Of a stretch of 64,000 bases of DNA, positions 47,026 to 55,943 are shown piece by piece; within the stretch, counting starts at the first letter, position 1; each line of letters opens with the position of its first letter. The stretch is from the NCBI RefSeq assembly GCF_018138715.1, contig NZ_JAGSHX010000002.1:146382-210381 (forward strand). The letters run 5' to 3'. A program made the position numbers and the translations under genes. The DNA comes from Streptomyces asiaticus. GTDB lineage: Bacteria > Actinomycetota > Actinomycetes > Streptomycetales > Streptomycetaceae. The notes beneath the pieces were generated by a model. That model saw only the letters and a list, made by a program, of their open reading frames with translations, searched no databases and was not told the DNA's origin.

Positions 47026-48915
47026 ATGATCAGTGTTGCGAAGGTGCAGCCGGGGAATGCGTGGCGGTACTACCTGCGGGGCGTGGCCGTTGGGGATGGT
47101 CGCCGTCCGGCCCGCAAGCCGCTCAAGGCCGCTCAGAAGGAAGTTGGTCTCCCGCCCGGGGTGTGGATGGGCCGTGGTCTGCCCGCGCTTGGGCTCACGG
47201 CCGGGGAGACGGTGACGCAGCGGCAGATGGAGCTGCTGTTCGGCGAGGGCCGGCATCCGGATGCCGACCGGATGGAGCGTGAGCGCCTGGACGACGGCGT
47301 CGACCCCGACACGGCGCGGTTGGATACCGTTCTTGGGCAGCCGATCGAAGAGATCGAGAAGCGGAAGCAGACGCCGCTGCTCGCGCTCGACTTCGTGTTC
47401 CGGCCGCAGGCGTCCCTGACCGTGCTGTGGGCGCTGGGTGACGACCACACCCGGCGGGTCATCGAGCGGGCGCACGAGCGGGCCATCGCCACCGTGCTGC
47501 GCTGGCTGGAGGATGAGATTGCAGAGACTCGGTGGTCCTCCGGCCGCAAGCGTGCAAAGACACCGGCTCTGATCGTCGCGAGGTTCAGGCACTTCGACAA
47601 CCGAGACGGCTCTCCGCTACTCCATGACCACTGCCTCATCTTCAACCGGGTGCAGCGCCCCGACGGTGCTTGGTACGCGCTGGACACCCGGCGCCTGTAC
47701 CAGCACGTCGTGGCGGCCGGGACGCTCTACACCCTCACGATGACGACGGAGGTGTGCGAGGAGCTCGGACTGGCAACCGTGCCCCGCGAGGTCACACCCG
47801 GCCTGCGTCCGGTGATGGAAATAGCCGGCGTCGGCCAGGAGCTGATCGACTGGTCCTCCACTCGCCGTCAGCAGATCGAGGACGCCCTGGAGGGCATCAC
47901 CGACCAGTACGTGAAGGACCATGGACGGCTGCCCGGCGAGCGCGCCCGTCACGGGCTCGGGCGGTGGGCGGCGCAGAACACCCGCCCGGAGAAGAAGACC
48001 CCGCGTCCCCTGCACCAGTTGCGCGCGTGGTGGCGCGCGTCCGCGATCCGGCGCTTCGGGCAGCAACTGGTCGACGGACTCCTTCGGCGGTGCCGTGCGG
48101 CAGGTGCGGCGATCCGGGCCCGGGTACAGCCGCTGGTGGACACCGGGCTCGCCGCCATCGACGTCGCCGCCGTCGTCTACACCGTCCGCGGTGCGCTCGC
48201 CCGACGCCATGTCCTCGCCGAAGCCCGCCGGCACCTCGCCGAGACCCTCCGCGGCCGCGCGTGCCCGCCCGGCCTGGACGACTACATCGCCGACCAGGCC
48301 CTGACCCGCCACACACGCCAGCTCACCGTGCCCCGGCCCGGCCGCCGGAGCCCGGAACTGGATCAGATCACCTACACCGCCGACTTCCGCCGCCCCGCCC
48401 GCTGGTGGATCGCCGGTACGGGTAAGCCGCCGCGGGCGGCGACCAGATACGAGCGGGCCCAGGTCGCCAGCCTCGCCCTGCAGAACGCAATCCGCACCGC
48501 CCGCGCCGCCCCCGCCGCAGCGCGGGACGAAGCCCACGCCGCGACCGCTTCAGCCACCGCGCACACCGAGGACCACAACCACGACCAGGCGGCGACCACA
48601 CCGCACGCCGTCGACCACCCGGACCGGCCCACCGTCCTCACCCCCGCGCATCCGGCCGCCGCCCACCACGCCCACCAGCAGGCCGCGATGCCGGAGCACC
48701 TGGAGGGCCGGACGACGGACCCCGCGACGTGGCTGCGCACGCCGGAGAACCTCAGCCGGCTCGCCGCCTTCACCCGCGAGGCCGACGCCCGCCGCCGCGC
48801 TATCGCCGACCGGCAGCGGCCGGAGCGACCGGCCGCCGCGGACCGTCCCACCGACCAGCAGCAGCACCACACGCCCCGGCCTGACCAGGGCAGGGGAGCG
48901 GCCCGTGACCGCTGA
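47026..48915 (+). CDS. MOBF (TrwC/TraI-type) relaxase lacking a helicase domain
   Basis: 629 residues from ATG 47026. The N-terminal ~250 residues are a TrwC relaxase domain: MISVAKVQPGNAWRYYLRGV with the nucleophilic Tyr pair, GRGLPALGLTAGETVTQRQM, LALDFVFRPQASLTVLWALG, and the HUH metal site FRHFDNRDGSPLLHDHCLIF supplying the histidine triad. It nicks and binds the 5' end of one strand at oriT. The C-terminal ~380 residues lack the RecD-like Walker motifs of full-length TrwC/TraI (which are ~950 residues or more) and instead carry helical and Ala/His/Pro-rich segments. So helicase action must come from elsewhere. Confidence 0.88.
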   Translation: MISVAKVQPGNAWRYYLRGVAVGDGRRPARKPLKAAQKEVGLPPGVWMGRGLPALGLTAGETVTQRQMELLFGEGRHPDADRMERERLDDGVDPDTARLDTVLGQPIEEIEKRKQTPLLALDFVFRPQASLTVLWALGDDHTRRVIERAHERAIATVLRWLEDEIAETRWSSGRKRAKTPALIVARFRHFDNRDGSPLLHDHCLIFNRVQRPDGAWYALDTRRLYQHVVAAGTLYTLTMTTEVCEELGLATVPREVTPGLRPVMEIAGVGQELIDWSSTRRQQIEDALEGITDQYVKDHGRLPGERARHGLGRWAAQNTRPEKKTPRPLHQLRAWWRASAIRRFGQQLVDGLLRRCRAAGAAIRARVQPLVDTGLAAIDVAAVVYTVRGALARRHVLAEARRHLAETLRGRACPPGLDDYIADQALTRHTRQLTVPRPGRRSPELDQITYTADFRRPARWWIAGTGKPPRAATRYERAQVASLALQNAIRTARAAPAAARDEAHAATASATAHTEDHNHDQAATTPHAVDHPDRPTVLTPAHPAAAHHAHQQAAMPEHLEGRTTDPATWLRTPENLSRLAAFTREADARRRAIADRQRPERPAAADRPTDQQQHHTPRPDQGRGAARDR

Positions 48916-49096
48916 TGGATGCAGACCGGCCAGCGTGTGGCCGATCTGCGCCTTCACTCCGTCGTGGCCTCGGTGCGGGTCGAGAATCGAGAAGCGTTGG
49001 CACCCGAGCCGGGAGGCCCTCGGGCCCGGGTCGGCCGACACCGAGCAGTTCCTGCACCGCGGCCTCACCCTGCGCCCCGAACATCGCGTCTCCTGA
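48905..49096 (+). CDS. Possible small protein overlapping the relaxase end
   Basis: A 63-codon frame from GTG 48905 overlaps the relaxase stop by 11 bases. It has several Cys and Trp (ICAFTPSWPRCGSRIEKRWH). No ribosome binding site is evident and other frames are also open here. Low support. Confidence 0.25.
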   Translation: MTADGCRPASVWPICAFTPSWPRCGSRIEKRWHPSREALGPGSADTEQFLHRGLTLRPEHRVS

Positions 49097-49138
49097 TCCC
49101 GCCGCCCACCAAGTACAGCCTCGTATTGGAGCGCCACG

Positions 49139-49870
49139 TTGACCTTCGAGCCAGTCGACCTGAACCTGACCGATCCGACCAAGGGTTACCTGCACTTCGT
49201 CCTCTACACCGAGGCGCGCCTCGGCGTCGCCTCGGGATCGCTGAACGCCGGGGTGTCCATCGAGGCGTCCCAGACCCGGACACCCCACTTTCAGGAGTGG
49301 CTGAGCAGGCTGGTGCGCTGCGAGCCGAACGCGATGCACTGCACGCTCGTGGAGCGGGCGCAGATCCCGGCTCTGTTCCACCCGTGCGTTACGGAGGACA
49401 AGGACAGCCCGTCGGCCGTCGGCGGCTCGGGCTGTGTGTGCCGCCGGGCCTTCTACGACCCCGAGTTCGGGCTGCCCGTCGTCGGCGAGCACTTCAAACA
49501 CCGCGGTGAGGGAGGCACGGACCAGTGGACCTACCAGACGTACGCGCCGCTCGACCTGCGTCCTGACGACACCTTCAGCTCCTTCATCACCGGCCGCGGC
49601 CTGTTCTGGGCCCGGACGGAGAAGGGGCTCCTGTCGATCCTGCCGCAGCGCAACGCCCTCGGTTACAACCTCGGCTACAGCGGCGGCGGCCCGCACGCCC
49701 TGGCCGCCTACCTCACCCAGGTCGCCGACTCCGATGGACAGAACACGGCCGCTGGCGCCCCGTATGAGAAGGCGCACCCCGCGATCCTCGCCTGGACCGA
49801 GAGCAGCGCGGCCGACCGCGGCAGGAACGAGCTGACGCTGCGGGACCTCAAGGCCATGCAGCAGAGCTGA
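49139..49870 (+). CDS. Hypothetical 243-residue protein
   Basis: Starts at TTG 49139 (GGAG 9 bases upstream). Soluble alpha/beta sequence with ordered segments (LTDPTKGYLHFVLYTEARLG, EWLSRLVRCEPNAMHCTLVE, SFITGRGLFWARTEKGLLSI). It contains Cys residues (CVCRRAFYDPEFG) but no known motif. It lies between the relaxase and the repeat field, so mobilisation or replication accessory is possible. Confidence 0.6.
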   Translation: MTFEPVDLNLTDPTKGYLHFVLYTEARLGVASGSLNAGVSIEASQTRTPHFQEWLSRLVRCEPNAMHCTLVERAQIPALFHPCVTEDKDSPSAVGGSGCVCRRAFYDPEFGLPVVGEHFKHRGEGGTDQWTYQTYAPLDLRPDDTFSSFITGRGLFWARTEKGLLSILPQRNALGYNLGYSGGGPHALAAYLTQVADSDGQNTAAGAPYEKAHPAILAWTESSAADRGRNELTLRDLKAMQQS

Positions 49871-50078
49871 CAGACGCCACGCGCTGATGCCCACGGACCC
49901 GCCCGTGGGCGTCAGCGCGTGCGCCGCCTGGTACGCCGGGCCAGCGGCGGGCCCCGTCTCGCGGGACGGGTGACGAAGTCGCCGGAGCGTCTGCCGGGAC
50001 GCGGCCGACGCGCACGTCCTGGAGGTGACGGAGAGGGGCCAGGGTGCACAGGACCAACACCCGAGTAGGGAGGCCCGC

Positions 50079-50279
50079 ATGGCTGACCCAGCCCCGCTGT
50101 ACCTCTCGCCGGAGCGCCTGGAGCAGCTCCAGCGAATCACCGACGCGATCCGGCTGCGAGCGGCGCTCTACCCGCCCCCGAAGCCGCCGCAGCGCCGTCG
50201 CCGCACGCGGCAGTACCCCAACGGCAAGCCGAACCCGCCGTGGCAGCCCCAGCGCTACCACGGGCGACGCCGGGGATGA
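50079..50279 (+). CDS. 66-residue basic protein
   Basis: ATG 50079 with TAGGGAGG upstream. The N-terminal half is a helix (YLSPERLEQLQRITDAIRLR). The C-terminal half is a Pro/Arg-rich tail (PPKPPQRRRRTRQYPNGKPN, PQRYHGRRRG), likely to bind nucleic acid. It ends where the TGCGCA repeat field begins, so it could be a DNA-binding accessory at that site (inference). Confidence 0.6.
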   Translation: MADPAPLYLSPERLEQLQRITDAIRLRAALYPPPKPPQRRRRTRQYPNGKPNPPWQPQRYHGRRRG

Positions 50280-50289
50280 ACCGAACGAC

Positions 50290-50800
50290 GCGGTGCGCAC
50301 CGCGTCCGACGACGAAGCACATCCTGCGCACCGGTGCGCGCACCGGCGATGGCGTTCACTCCCGACCGCCGCACCGGTGCGCAGGACGATGCGCCCCGGC
50401 GATGCGCACCGCACCGCGATGCGCGCACTCACGGTGCCTGCGCAAGGGTGGCGCGGCCGATTGCGCACCCCTCCTTGCCGGGGTGCGCAATCGGCGACGT
50501 TCTTCCTAGACCACGTTCGCTACCGCCCGCATCCTCTCCTTATGCGTGCACGATGCTGCGCATCAAGGAGAGAACTCTTCCGCCCGTCCCCGCCCTCAAG
50601 CCCTTCACGCTGAGCGAAGCGGTGCGTGGCGCGGTGCGCACCCCACACCACGATGCGCACCGCCGGGAGGGAGGACACAGCGTCGTGCGCACCCGGGCAG
50701 GAGTGAACCGCGCCGAATCCGTACCGCTGGCGGGGGAGCGCCGTTCATCGCGCACCGCGCACTGCACCGGTGCGCACCACAATGCGCACCGGTGGCACCG
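50290..50800. repeat. Iteron field with at least 13 TGCGCA-centred repeats
   Basis: TGCGCA occurs 13 times in about 510 bases, usually within GGTGCGCACCG or GATGCGCACCG; chance would give fewer than one. The best organised unit is an inverted pair CACCGGTGCGCA (50765-50776) and TGCGCACCGGTG (50783-50794) with a 6-base spacer. It lies between a basic small protein and the replication-relaxation gene. This is the strongest candidate in the window for a replication origin. Confidence 0.85.
50457..50494. other. Large hairpin inside the iteron field
   Basis: A perfect 15-bp inverted repeat (50457-50471 and 50480-50494, 8-base loop). Each arm carries TTGCGCAC. It may be both a protein site and a terminator. 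Confidence 0.75.
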
Positions 50801-50839
50801 CAGCGGCCCGTCGGATCTGCTCCGGGGCGGGGCGCGGCC

Positions 50840-51415
50840 CATGACGTCGATCACGGACAGACCCGCCCGGACCAGGAGCAGTCAAGGCGAAATCGGGCAC
50901 CCCTCGGCGGTGACCGTCAGACCGCGGACAAGGGGTGCCTCCTCACGGTGGGTCCGGCCCGTACGCAAACCGGCGTGCGGGCCGGACAACCGACGCCCCG
51001 GCCATCAGGCCGGAGAATCCGAGGACACCGTGCCCGCACCCGACCGGCCCGCCCCTTCCCGCCGCCGCGCCCGTCCGCGATCCTGGAGCCCGGCCCGCTG
51101 CCGCCTCACCGTCCGACCCGGCCGCGCGTATCGCGTCGGCTGCTGGGCAAGTCCCGGTGAGGCCCTGCCGCCGGCGCTTGCGTTCCCACTGCCGAAGCCA
51201 CTTCCGTGCCCGGCACCCGCGCACCCGGCATTTCCCCTTGTCACCACAGGTTTGCGGGCCCGCGCCGGGTCGTCACAACCCTCTTCTCTCCCCTTGTCCT
51301 TGAGTTGGTTGTCGGTGGTGGGGGAGAGCATCGGGTCCGGGGGCCCGGTCCCCTCCACGGCCGGGGGCCGGCGCCCGGCCGCTGGCCGGTCGCGGACGAC
51401 GGGAGGGCGAGCCTG
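50840..51415. other. Structured non-coding region before the replication-relaxation gene
   Basis: Frames here are open only because the DNA is GC-rich; none has a ribosome binding site and normal bias. Two strong inverted repeats are visible: 50896-50904 with 50931-50939 (9 bp), and 50951-50965 with 50972-50986 (15 bp, one mismatch, 6-base loop). With the iterons upstream it gives ~1.1 kb of organised non-coding DNA, as expected of an origin region. Confidence 0.55.
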
Positions 51416-52816
51416 ATGGCCAGCAAGCGCAAGGCGAACGAGGCGGGATCGTCCAACGACCTGCGCGGCGATGTGCTGCGCGTCCTCGGAGTGCTCAAGG
51501 TCGCCACCGCCGACCAGATCCAACGGCTGTGCTTGCCGCACCTGACCTACCGGCACACGACCAAGCCGACGGCGGCCAAGCAGAAGGAAGCACGCACCGC
51601 CTCCCACCGGGCCGCAGCGAACGACCTTCGCCACCAGGGCCAGCTCCTGGACGGCGGCCGCACCAAGAGAGGGGAAGAAGTCCGCATCCTCACCGCTGCC
51701 GGGCTGGCGGCCGCCGGACTCGAGCTGGACCGCGAGCCGGAAGAGATGGGCGGCATGCCCAAGGGCGCGGGAAGCTCCGGGGCCTCCCACCCGATGACGG
51801 TGAACGAGACAGTCATCGCCCTGATCCGCCCGAAGCCGAACCTGGACCTGGTCGCGGGTGAGCCGCCCGAAGCGGTCGCCGCCGCACAGGCCGCCGTCGA
51901 CGCCTCAGACGGGATCGGCACCCTCGCCTCCTACGCCACCGAGGTCGCGCTTCCGGTGAAGGGCACCTGGAAGAACCCCGCGATCGGCAGCGCCCGCGCC
52001 GACGTCGTCCTCACCGCCCCGGAAGCCGACGTGCCGCTGCTGTTCATCGAGGTCGACAACTGCACCGAGGACGCCGTCCTCATCGCCGCGAAGTTCGACA
52101 AGTACGCCCGGTTCTTCAAGCGCAAGGAGAAGGACACCGACGGCATCGAGAAGCCGCTGTGGCGCACCCGCTGGGATGTGTCCGCCCCGTGGTGGTACCA
52201 CCAGGTGCACCCGCCGGTCCTGCTCGTCTTCCACCAGGTCGGCAAGCGCCCCGCCCTGGGGCAGATGAAGAAGGTCGCCGACCTCACCCGCCGTCACTGG
52301 GAGGGCCAACGGTACGACGGGTACGGCGGCTACCACTGTTACCCCGGCTGTATCCCGATCGTCGCGACGACGCTGCCCTGGCTGCGCGAGCACGGCCCGG
52401 CTGGCCCCGCGTTCTGGCGGTTCGGCCGTCAAGGACGGCAGCCGCTGCTGGAGGCGATCAGCAACCCCCGCCAGGACGCTGCCCTCGCTCGTCAACGCGC
52501 AGCTGAGCGCGAGCGGGAACGGCGCCGCGCGGAGCAGGAAGCCGCGGCCCGCGAGGCGCGGCGGCCGGTATGCGCGGACTGCGGCTGCAAGTTCAGCGAC
52601 GACCGGTGGAAGGCCGTCGAGCGGCGCGACTGGAGTCTGCCGCGCCAGTCGCACCCGCGTCTGTGCGAGGACTGCCAGAGCCGGGCCGTCGCAGCCGAGC
52701 AGCAGGCCGAAGCCGACGAACGCAAGCGCCAGGAGCAGGAGCGCCTGCGCCAGGAGGCGGAGGAACAGGCCGCCGCACAGAAGGCCAGCGGCTGGTTCTC
52801 CCGCTTCCGTCCCTGA
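51416..52816 (+). CDS. Replication-relaxation family protein (Replic_Relax)
   Basis: 466 residues from ATG 51416. The N-terminal winged helix (DVLRVLGVLKVATADQIQRL, LRHQGQLLDGGRTKRGEEVR) is the Replic_Relax start. The central domain has a nuclease-like strand pair (ADVVLTAPEADVPLLFIEVD, NCTEDAVLIAAKFDKYARFF) that resembles an E-x-D...K restriction-like core. The C-terminal third has a zinc site (VCADCGCKF and LCEDCQS) and a coiled coil. Pfam Replic_Relax proteins occur on actinobacterial plasmids and are proposed to act at the origin in replication or relaxation. It lies next to the iteron field, matching such a role. Confidence 0.8.
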   Translation: MASKRKANEAGSSNDLRGDVLRVLGVLKVATADQIQRLCLPHLTYRHTTKPTAAKQKEARTASHRAAANDLRHQGQLLDGGRTKRGEEVRILTAAGLAAAGLELDREPEEMGGMPKGAGSSGASHPMTVNETVIALIRPKPNLDLVAGEPPEAVAAAQAAVDASDGIGTLASYATEVALPVKGTWKNPAIGSARADVVLTAPEADVPLLFIEVDNCTEDAVLIAAKFDKYARFFKRKEKDTDGIEKPLWRTRWDVSAPWWYHQVHPPVLLVFHQVGKRPALGQMKKVADLTRRHWEGQRYDGYGGYHCYPGCIPIVATTLPWLREHGPAGPAFWRFGRQGRQPLLEAISNPRQDAALARQRAAERERERRRAEQEAAAREARRPVCADCGCKFSDDRWKAVERRDWSLPRQSHPRLCEDCQSRAVAAEQQAEADERKRQEQERLRQEAEEQAAAQKASGWFSRFRP

Positions 52817-52899
52817 CCCGGGCAAGCCCCAACCGGCGGCGCGGGCAAGCCACGCAGGGACAAGCCCGCGCTGTCGGTGGCGGCTGGAACGCTGAACGG

Positions 52900-53174
52900 A
52901 TGAACGGCGACGATGAGCAGCTGCTGTGTGGCAGGGTCTACGGCCGCGACCACGACGGCCCTGACTCGGGCCTGCGGCCGGGGCATACCTACGTCGAACT
53001 GACCGGCGGTCCGCTGGACGGGCTGTTCCTGGACGTCACTGGCTGGACGACCGATGAGATCGATACCGGCGCCGCACTGCCCACCGAGCTCGGGCAGTTT
53101 CCCGGTGGTCGCTCGCTGTACGACCGCGTCCCGGCGACCCGGACCACTTCGACTGGTCGGGCGACACTCCCTGA
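52900..53174 (+). pseudogene. Small protein paralogous to 60080, frameshifted into the next gene
   Basis: From ATG 52900 it reads MNGDDEQLLCGRVYGRDHDG, GGPLDGLFLDVTGWTTDEID, ELGQFPGGRSLYDR and then leaves the frame used by its paralogue at 60080-60376. In the alternative frame it ends PGDPDHFDWSGDTP with TGA at 53172-53174, matching the paralogue end YSGDTP. One missing base near 53127 explains it. As a result, the current frame runs on into the 2H phosphoesterase gene, giving an artificial 322-residue fusion. Confidence 0.7.
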
Positions 53175-53256
53175 GCACAGCACTGCCAAGGGGCATAGTG
53201 CCAAGCTGCGCGGCACCGAGAGGATGGGGCAGATACCAGGCGACAGGAAGGCGCAG

Positions 53257-53868
53257 ATGGACAACTTCTTTGAGTGGGTGGGGCGCTTCTGGCCAACAGG
53301 CCGCCGCGATCTGCACTGGCACATCCTGCCGTCTTCGGAGGAGGCCAACGCTCTCGCTACGCCGTACACGGGACTTGCTCGGCCGGGGCTGCAGAGCGTG
53401 CCGACGCAGTGGATGCACTGCACCCTCCTGCACGCCGTTGGACTGAGCAGCAGCGACGTCGACACGGACGCGCTGCTCAAGGACGTCGGAAGCTGCACGC
53501 AGACGGTGCAACCCTTCAGGTTGACGTTCGACCGGCCCGCCGTGGGCAATTTCGCGGTGGAGATCAGTGGATGGCCCGGACGTCCTTTCGCCGCGATCGT
53601 GGATACCCTCACCCAGGTGATGACCCGCACAGGAGCCGCTTTCAAGGCCGCACCGAGTCGCTACCCCCACATGTCCCTCGCCTACGCCTCGGACGGCGCT
53701 GAGGACGTCGACGCGGTCATCCTGAAGGCTGCGCTGGCAGACATCGAGCAGCCGCTCTCCGGGACGGTGGTCGTGGATCGGCTGCATCTCGTCGAGCAGC
53801 ACCACGACGGCGCGCACATCATGTGGCATCCGATCGCCGAGGTGCCGCTTGCGGGGGTGCCAGCATGA
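53257..53868 (+). CDS. 2H phosphoesterase (2'-5' RNA ligase-like) family protein
   Basis: 203 residues from ATG 53257, chosen because AGGAAG (53245-53250) lies 6 bases upstream and the family fold begins there. The two H-x-T/S motifs are present: TQWMHCTLLHAVG (HCT) and SRYPHMSLAYASD (HMS), spaced as in 2H phosphoesterases, which hydrolyse cyclic phosphates or 2'-5' links in RNA and nucleotides. Opening strand GRRDLHWHILPS fits. The stop overlaps the next ATG. A frame open from 52900 gives a false fusion with the preceding small gene. Confidence 0.75.
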   Translation: MDNFFEWVGRFWPTGRRDLHWHILPSSEEANALATPYTGLARPGLQSVPTQWMHCTLLHAVGLSSSDVDTDALLKDVGSCTQTVQPFRLTFDRPAVGNFAVEISGWPGRPFAAIVDTLTQVMTRTGAAFKAAPSRYPHMSLAYASDGAEDVDAVILKAALADIEQPLSGTVVVDRLHLVEQHHDGAHIMWHPIAEVPLAGVPA

Positions 53869-54167
53869 TCCTGCCCCCCAGCAACCGCCCGGTGCACGGT
53901 GACACCGTCGAGATCATTGCCTCCACCACCTCACTGACCATCACCGGGAGCATCACGTCCCAAGGTGTTCTCCGCGACGGCTGCGGGCTCGTGGAACTGA
54001 CGTTGCCCGATGCTGATCCGCAGCAGCGGCGCGATATGGAACGGAGCACCTGGATCCAGTACAAGCTGTACCGCGGTGGTGCCCTGGTCTACTCATCCGG
54101 GCATCTCGAACTCAGGGAGACTCGGAGGGACGACAACGGAGCGCTGGTGCTGAGCGCTTCTCCCTGA
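53865..54167 (+). CDS. Hypothetical beta-rich protein
   Basis: 100 residues, ATGA overlap with the 2H gene. Strand-rich (HGDTVEIIASTTSLTITGSI, LRDGCGLVELTLPDAD, IQYKLYRGGALVYSSGHLEL), probably a small beta barrel. Coupled to the phosphoesterase, so possibly its partner. Family unknown. Confidence 0.55.
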   Translation: MILPPSNRPVHGDTVEIIASTTSLTITGSITSQGVLRDGCGLVELTLPDADPQQRRDMERSTWIQYKLYRGGALVYSSGHLELRETRRDDNGALVLSASP

Positions 54168-54195
54168 ACCCGCTGCTGAGGCGACCTTCGCGCGA

Positions 54196-54236
54196 CGCCG
54201 GGGCCCGGACCTCTCGTTGGAGGACTGGGCCCGGCG
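54196..54236. terminator. Bidirectional hairpin terminator
   Basis: Arms at 54196-54206 and 54227-54236 (10 bp, one bulged G) lie between the convergent genes ending at 54167 and 54249. Confidence 0.7.
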
Positions 54237-54248
54237 CTGTGAACTGGC

Positions 54249-55079
54249 TCAGGCGTGCATCTTTATCGGGTAGTCCATGTCGTCGATGTCGCGGAGCACG
54301 CTGACGGCAAGCATGACTGCGGTCACGGCGTTGACTGGGGTGTACTGGGTGGTCGCGGCGGCGTGAGCGGTGGCGTGCCGGTTGAAGTTCTGAGGGACTG
54401 GGTCCGGCGGCCAGAACGTTTTCAGCGCCTGCGGGAACGGCAGGAAGGCTGCGGCCTCGCGGAACTGGCGGATCGTGGGGTCGTCGTCCTCCACGGCCGG
54501 GATGTTCTCCAGGACCTTGGGGTATCCCTGCCACTGGCCGTTGGGCTTGAGCCATTCGGGATTGGCGAAGGCCAGGCCGCGGATGAGGGTGTCCCACACG
54601 TTGGCGGCCAGGGCCTGGGCGCCGTTGAACATGCCGTGCTCAGCCATGCGCACGCACTCTTCGAGCAGTGCCCTCTGCGCGATGAACCGCGTGTCGGTGA
54701 CAGATGCGAGAGCCGCCTCGCAGGAGGCGAGGATCGTCGGGCGGCAGTCGTCGATGACCTGCGCACGGGAGGCTGGGGCGTCGGTGGTGAGCAGCTGCTG
54801 GATGACGTCGGCCGGGGGCACCCAGGCCAGTGGAACGCCCTCTTGCATCAGCGCGATCATCTCCGAGTAGTTGAGGCGGCTGCCCCGCCAGTTGGCGGGC
54901 ATCATCGCGTCCAGACGTTCCAGCGTCGGCTGGAGCGGGGCGATGGCCGCGGCTAGGTGATCCATCGCAGGTATGCGGATCTCCACCGGCGGCACGACCG
55001 CCGCCGCGACGGTTCGCCGGATGTCCTCGGTGGCGGCAGCCAGAATTCCCGTCAGGTCCGGCCCGAAGCTGTTGTTCAT
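54249..55079 (-). CDS. HEPN-like protein (candidate RNase)
   Basis: 276 residues from ATG 55079 (GGGAGGG upstream). The C-terminal ~60 residues give FNRHATAHAAATTQYTPVNA, then VTAVMLAVSVLRDID: a R-x4-H motif followed by Asn-containing and hydrophobic helices, the layout of HEPN RNase domains. The N-terminal part is helical with an Asp/Pro-rich start. HEPN proteins are common RNases in abortive infection and toxin systems. No partner is adjacent. I did not find other catalytic motifs, so RNase activity is inference. Confidence 0.5.
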   Translation of the reverse strand: MNNSFGPDLTGILAAATEDIRRTVAAAVVPPVEIRIPAMDHLAAAIAPLQPTLERLDAMMPANWRGSRLNYSEMIALMQEGVPLAWVPPADVIQQLLTTDAPASRAQVIDDCRPTILASCEAALASVTDTRFIAQRALLEECVRMAEHGMFNGAQALAANVWDTLIRGLAFANPEWLKPNGQWQGYPKVLENIPAVEDDDPTIRQFREAAAFLPFPQALKTFWPPDPVPQNFNRHATAHAAATTQYTPVNAVTAVMLAVSVLRDIDDMDYPIKMHA

Positions 55080-55185
55080 CTTGATGCCCTCCCTTGTGCG
55101 TGGAGGGCATCATCCGGCACGAGGGCGCCTGGAGGAATCCGGTCCGGGCACCTTACGGCGACCCAACTCGCCCTCCTCAGCGCGG

Positions 55186-55773
55186 TTAGTCGGTCGTGGG
55201 CGGCCCGATGTGTAAAGACCAGGACCCGGTGTAGTCGTCCAGGTCGATCCTTAGCGGCTCCAAGACATCGTCGTCGAGGACATCAGCTTGGACGATGCCG
55301 CCGGCCCCCAGGTGCACCGATACACGAAGCTGCCGGCCTATCCGGTCAGGCACCTCCAACCCCATGAGTGGCAGCGACACCATGGAGCCGGCCTTGAGAA
55401 CGAATGGCAGCTCGATGCACTCAGCATCGCTCCCGATCTGCACCGGTGCCCCGAAGTGCACAGAAGGGTTGAACAGCATCTGGGTACGCCGCGCCTTTCT
55501 CCACCCCAGTCGCTCGATTGCCCGCAGCCGCCATAGCGCCCGCTTCAGACGATGGCCGGTGATGTCCCGCCAGATCGAGTAGCCGACGATCGTTACGTCT
55601 AAGCGGCCCACGTTCGACACGCTGGTCCGCACCCACCATCGGCCTTCTTGCTTGAGGCGGGTGGGCCAGACCTCCACCCGGCCGCCCGTGAGGCGGTGAC
55701 TCCACATCTGCCAGCCCAAGCCGCTGGCCCCAGTGACGGCGCCGAAGACCGCCAGCGCGTTGGTCCAGTTCAT
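55186..55773 (-). CDS. Membrane-anchored beta-rich hypothetical protein
   Basis: 195 residues. One N-terminal membrane helix (NALAVFGAVTGASGLGWQMW) and a soluble strand-rich domain (GRWWVRTSVSNVGRLDVTIV, SVHLGAGGIVQADVLDDD). It is the same layout as the proteins at 59323 and 60742. No ribosome binding site; TAGGCT lies 6 bases upstream of ATG 55773, so it may be leaderless. Family unknown. Confidence 0.6.
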   Translation of the reverse strand: MNWTNALAVFGAVTGASGLGWQMWSHRLTGGRVEVWPTRLKQEGRWWVRTSVSNVGRLDVTIVGYSIWRDITGHRLKRALWRLRAIERLGWRKARRTQMLFNPSVHFGAPVQIGSDAECIELPFVLKAGSMVSLPLMGLEVPDRIGRQLRVSVHLGAGGIVQADVLDDDVLEPLRIDLDDYTGSWSLHIGPPTTD

Positions 55774-55943
55774 AGTCGGAGCCTAGAGAGCTCCGCCACA
55801 GCCATCCGGCGACAGATCAGACCCGTTCCCAGCGAAATCTATCCACAGGGAGATCGTCTTAGCGTCCTGCCCAGGGTGGGTGTCCGGTTCCGGCGACACC
55901 GTGACGCCCCACGCACACCCCTCACGAGAGGCGTTGGACAGCC

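Noticed and set aside
48919..49509. 196-codon frame between relaxase and the 49139 gene
   Set aside because: Runs out of frame through the coding 49139 gene with Arg/Pro-rich translation and no ribosome binding site.
50334..51415. 360-codon plus-strand frame through the iteron field
   Set aside because: Arg/Pro/Ala low-complexity translation caused by GC-rich repeats; no ribosome binding site; spans three strong hairpins.
52900..53868. Single 322-residue fusion of a small protein with a 2H phosphoesterase
   Set aside because: The intact paralogue at 60080 shows where the first protein should end, and a good ribosome binding site precedes 53257. Annotated as two genes with a frameshift.
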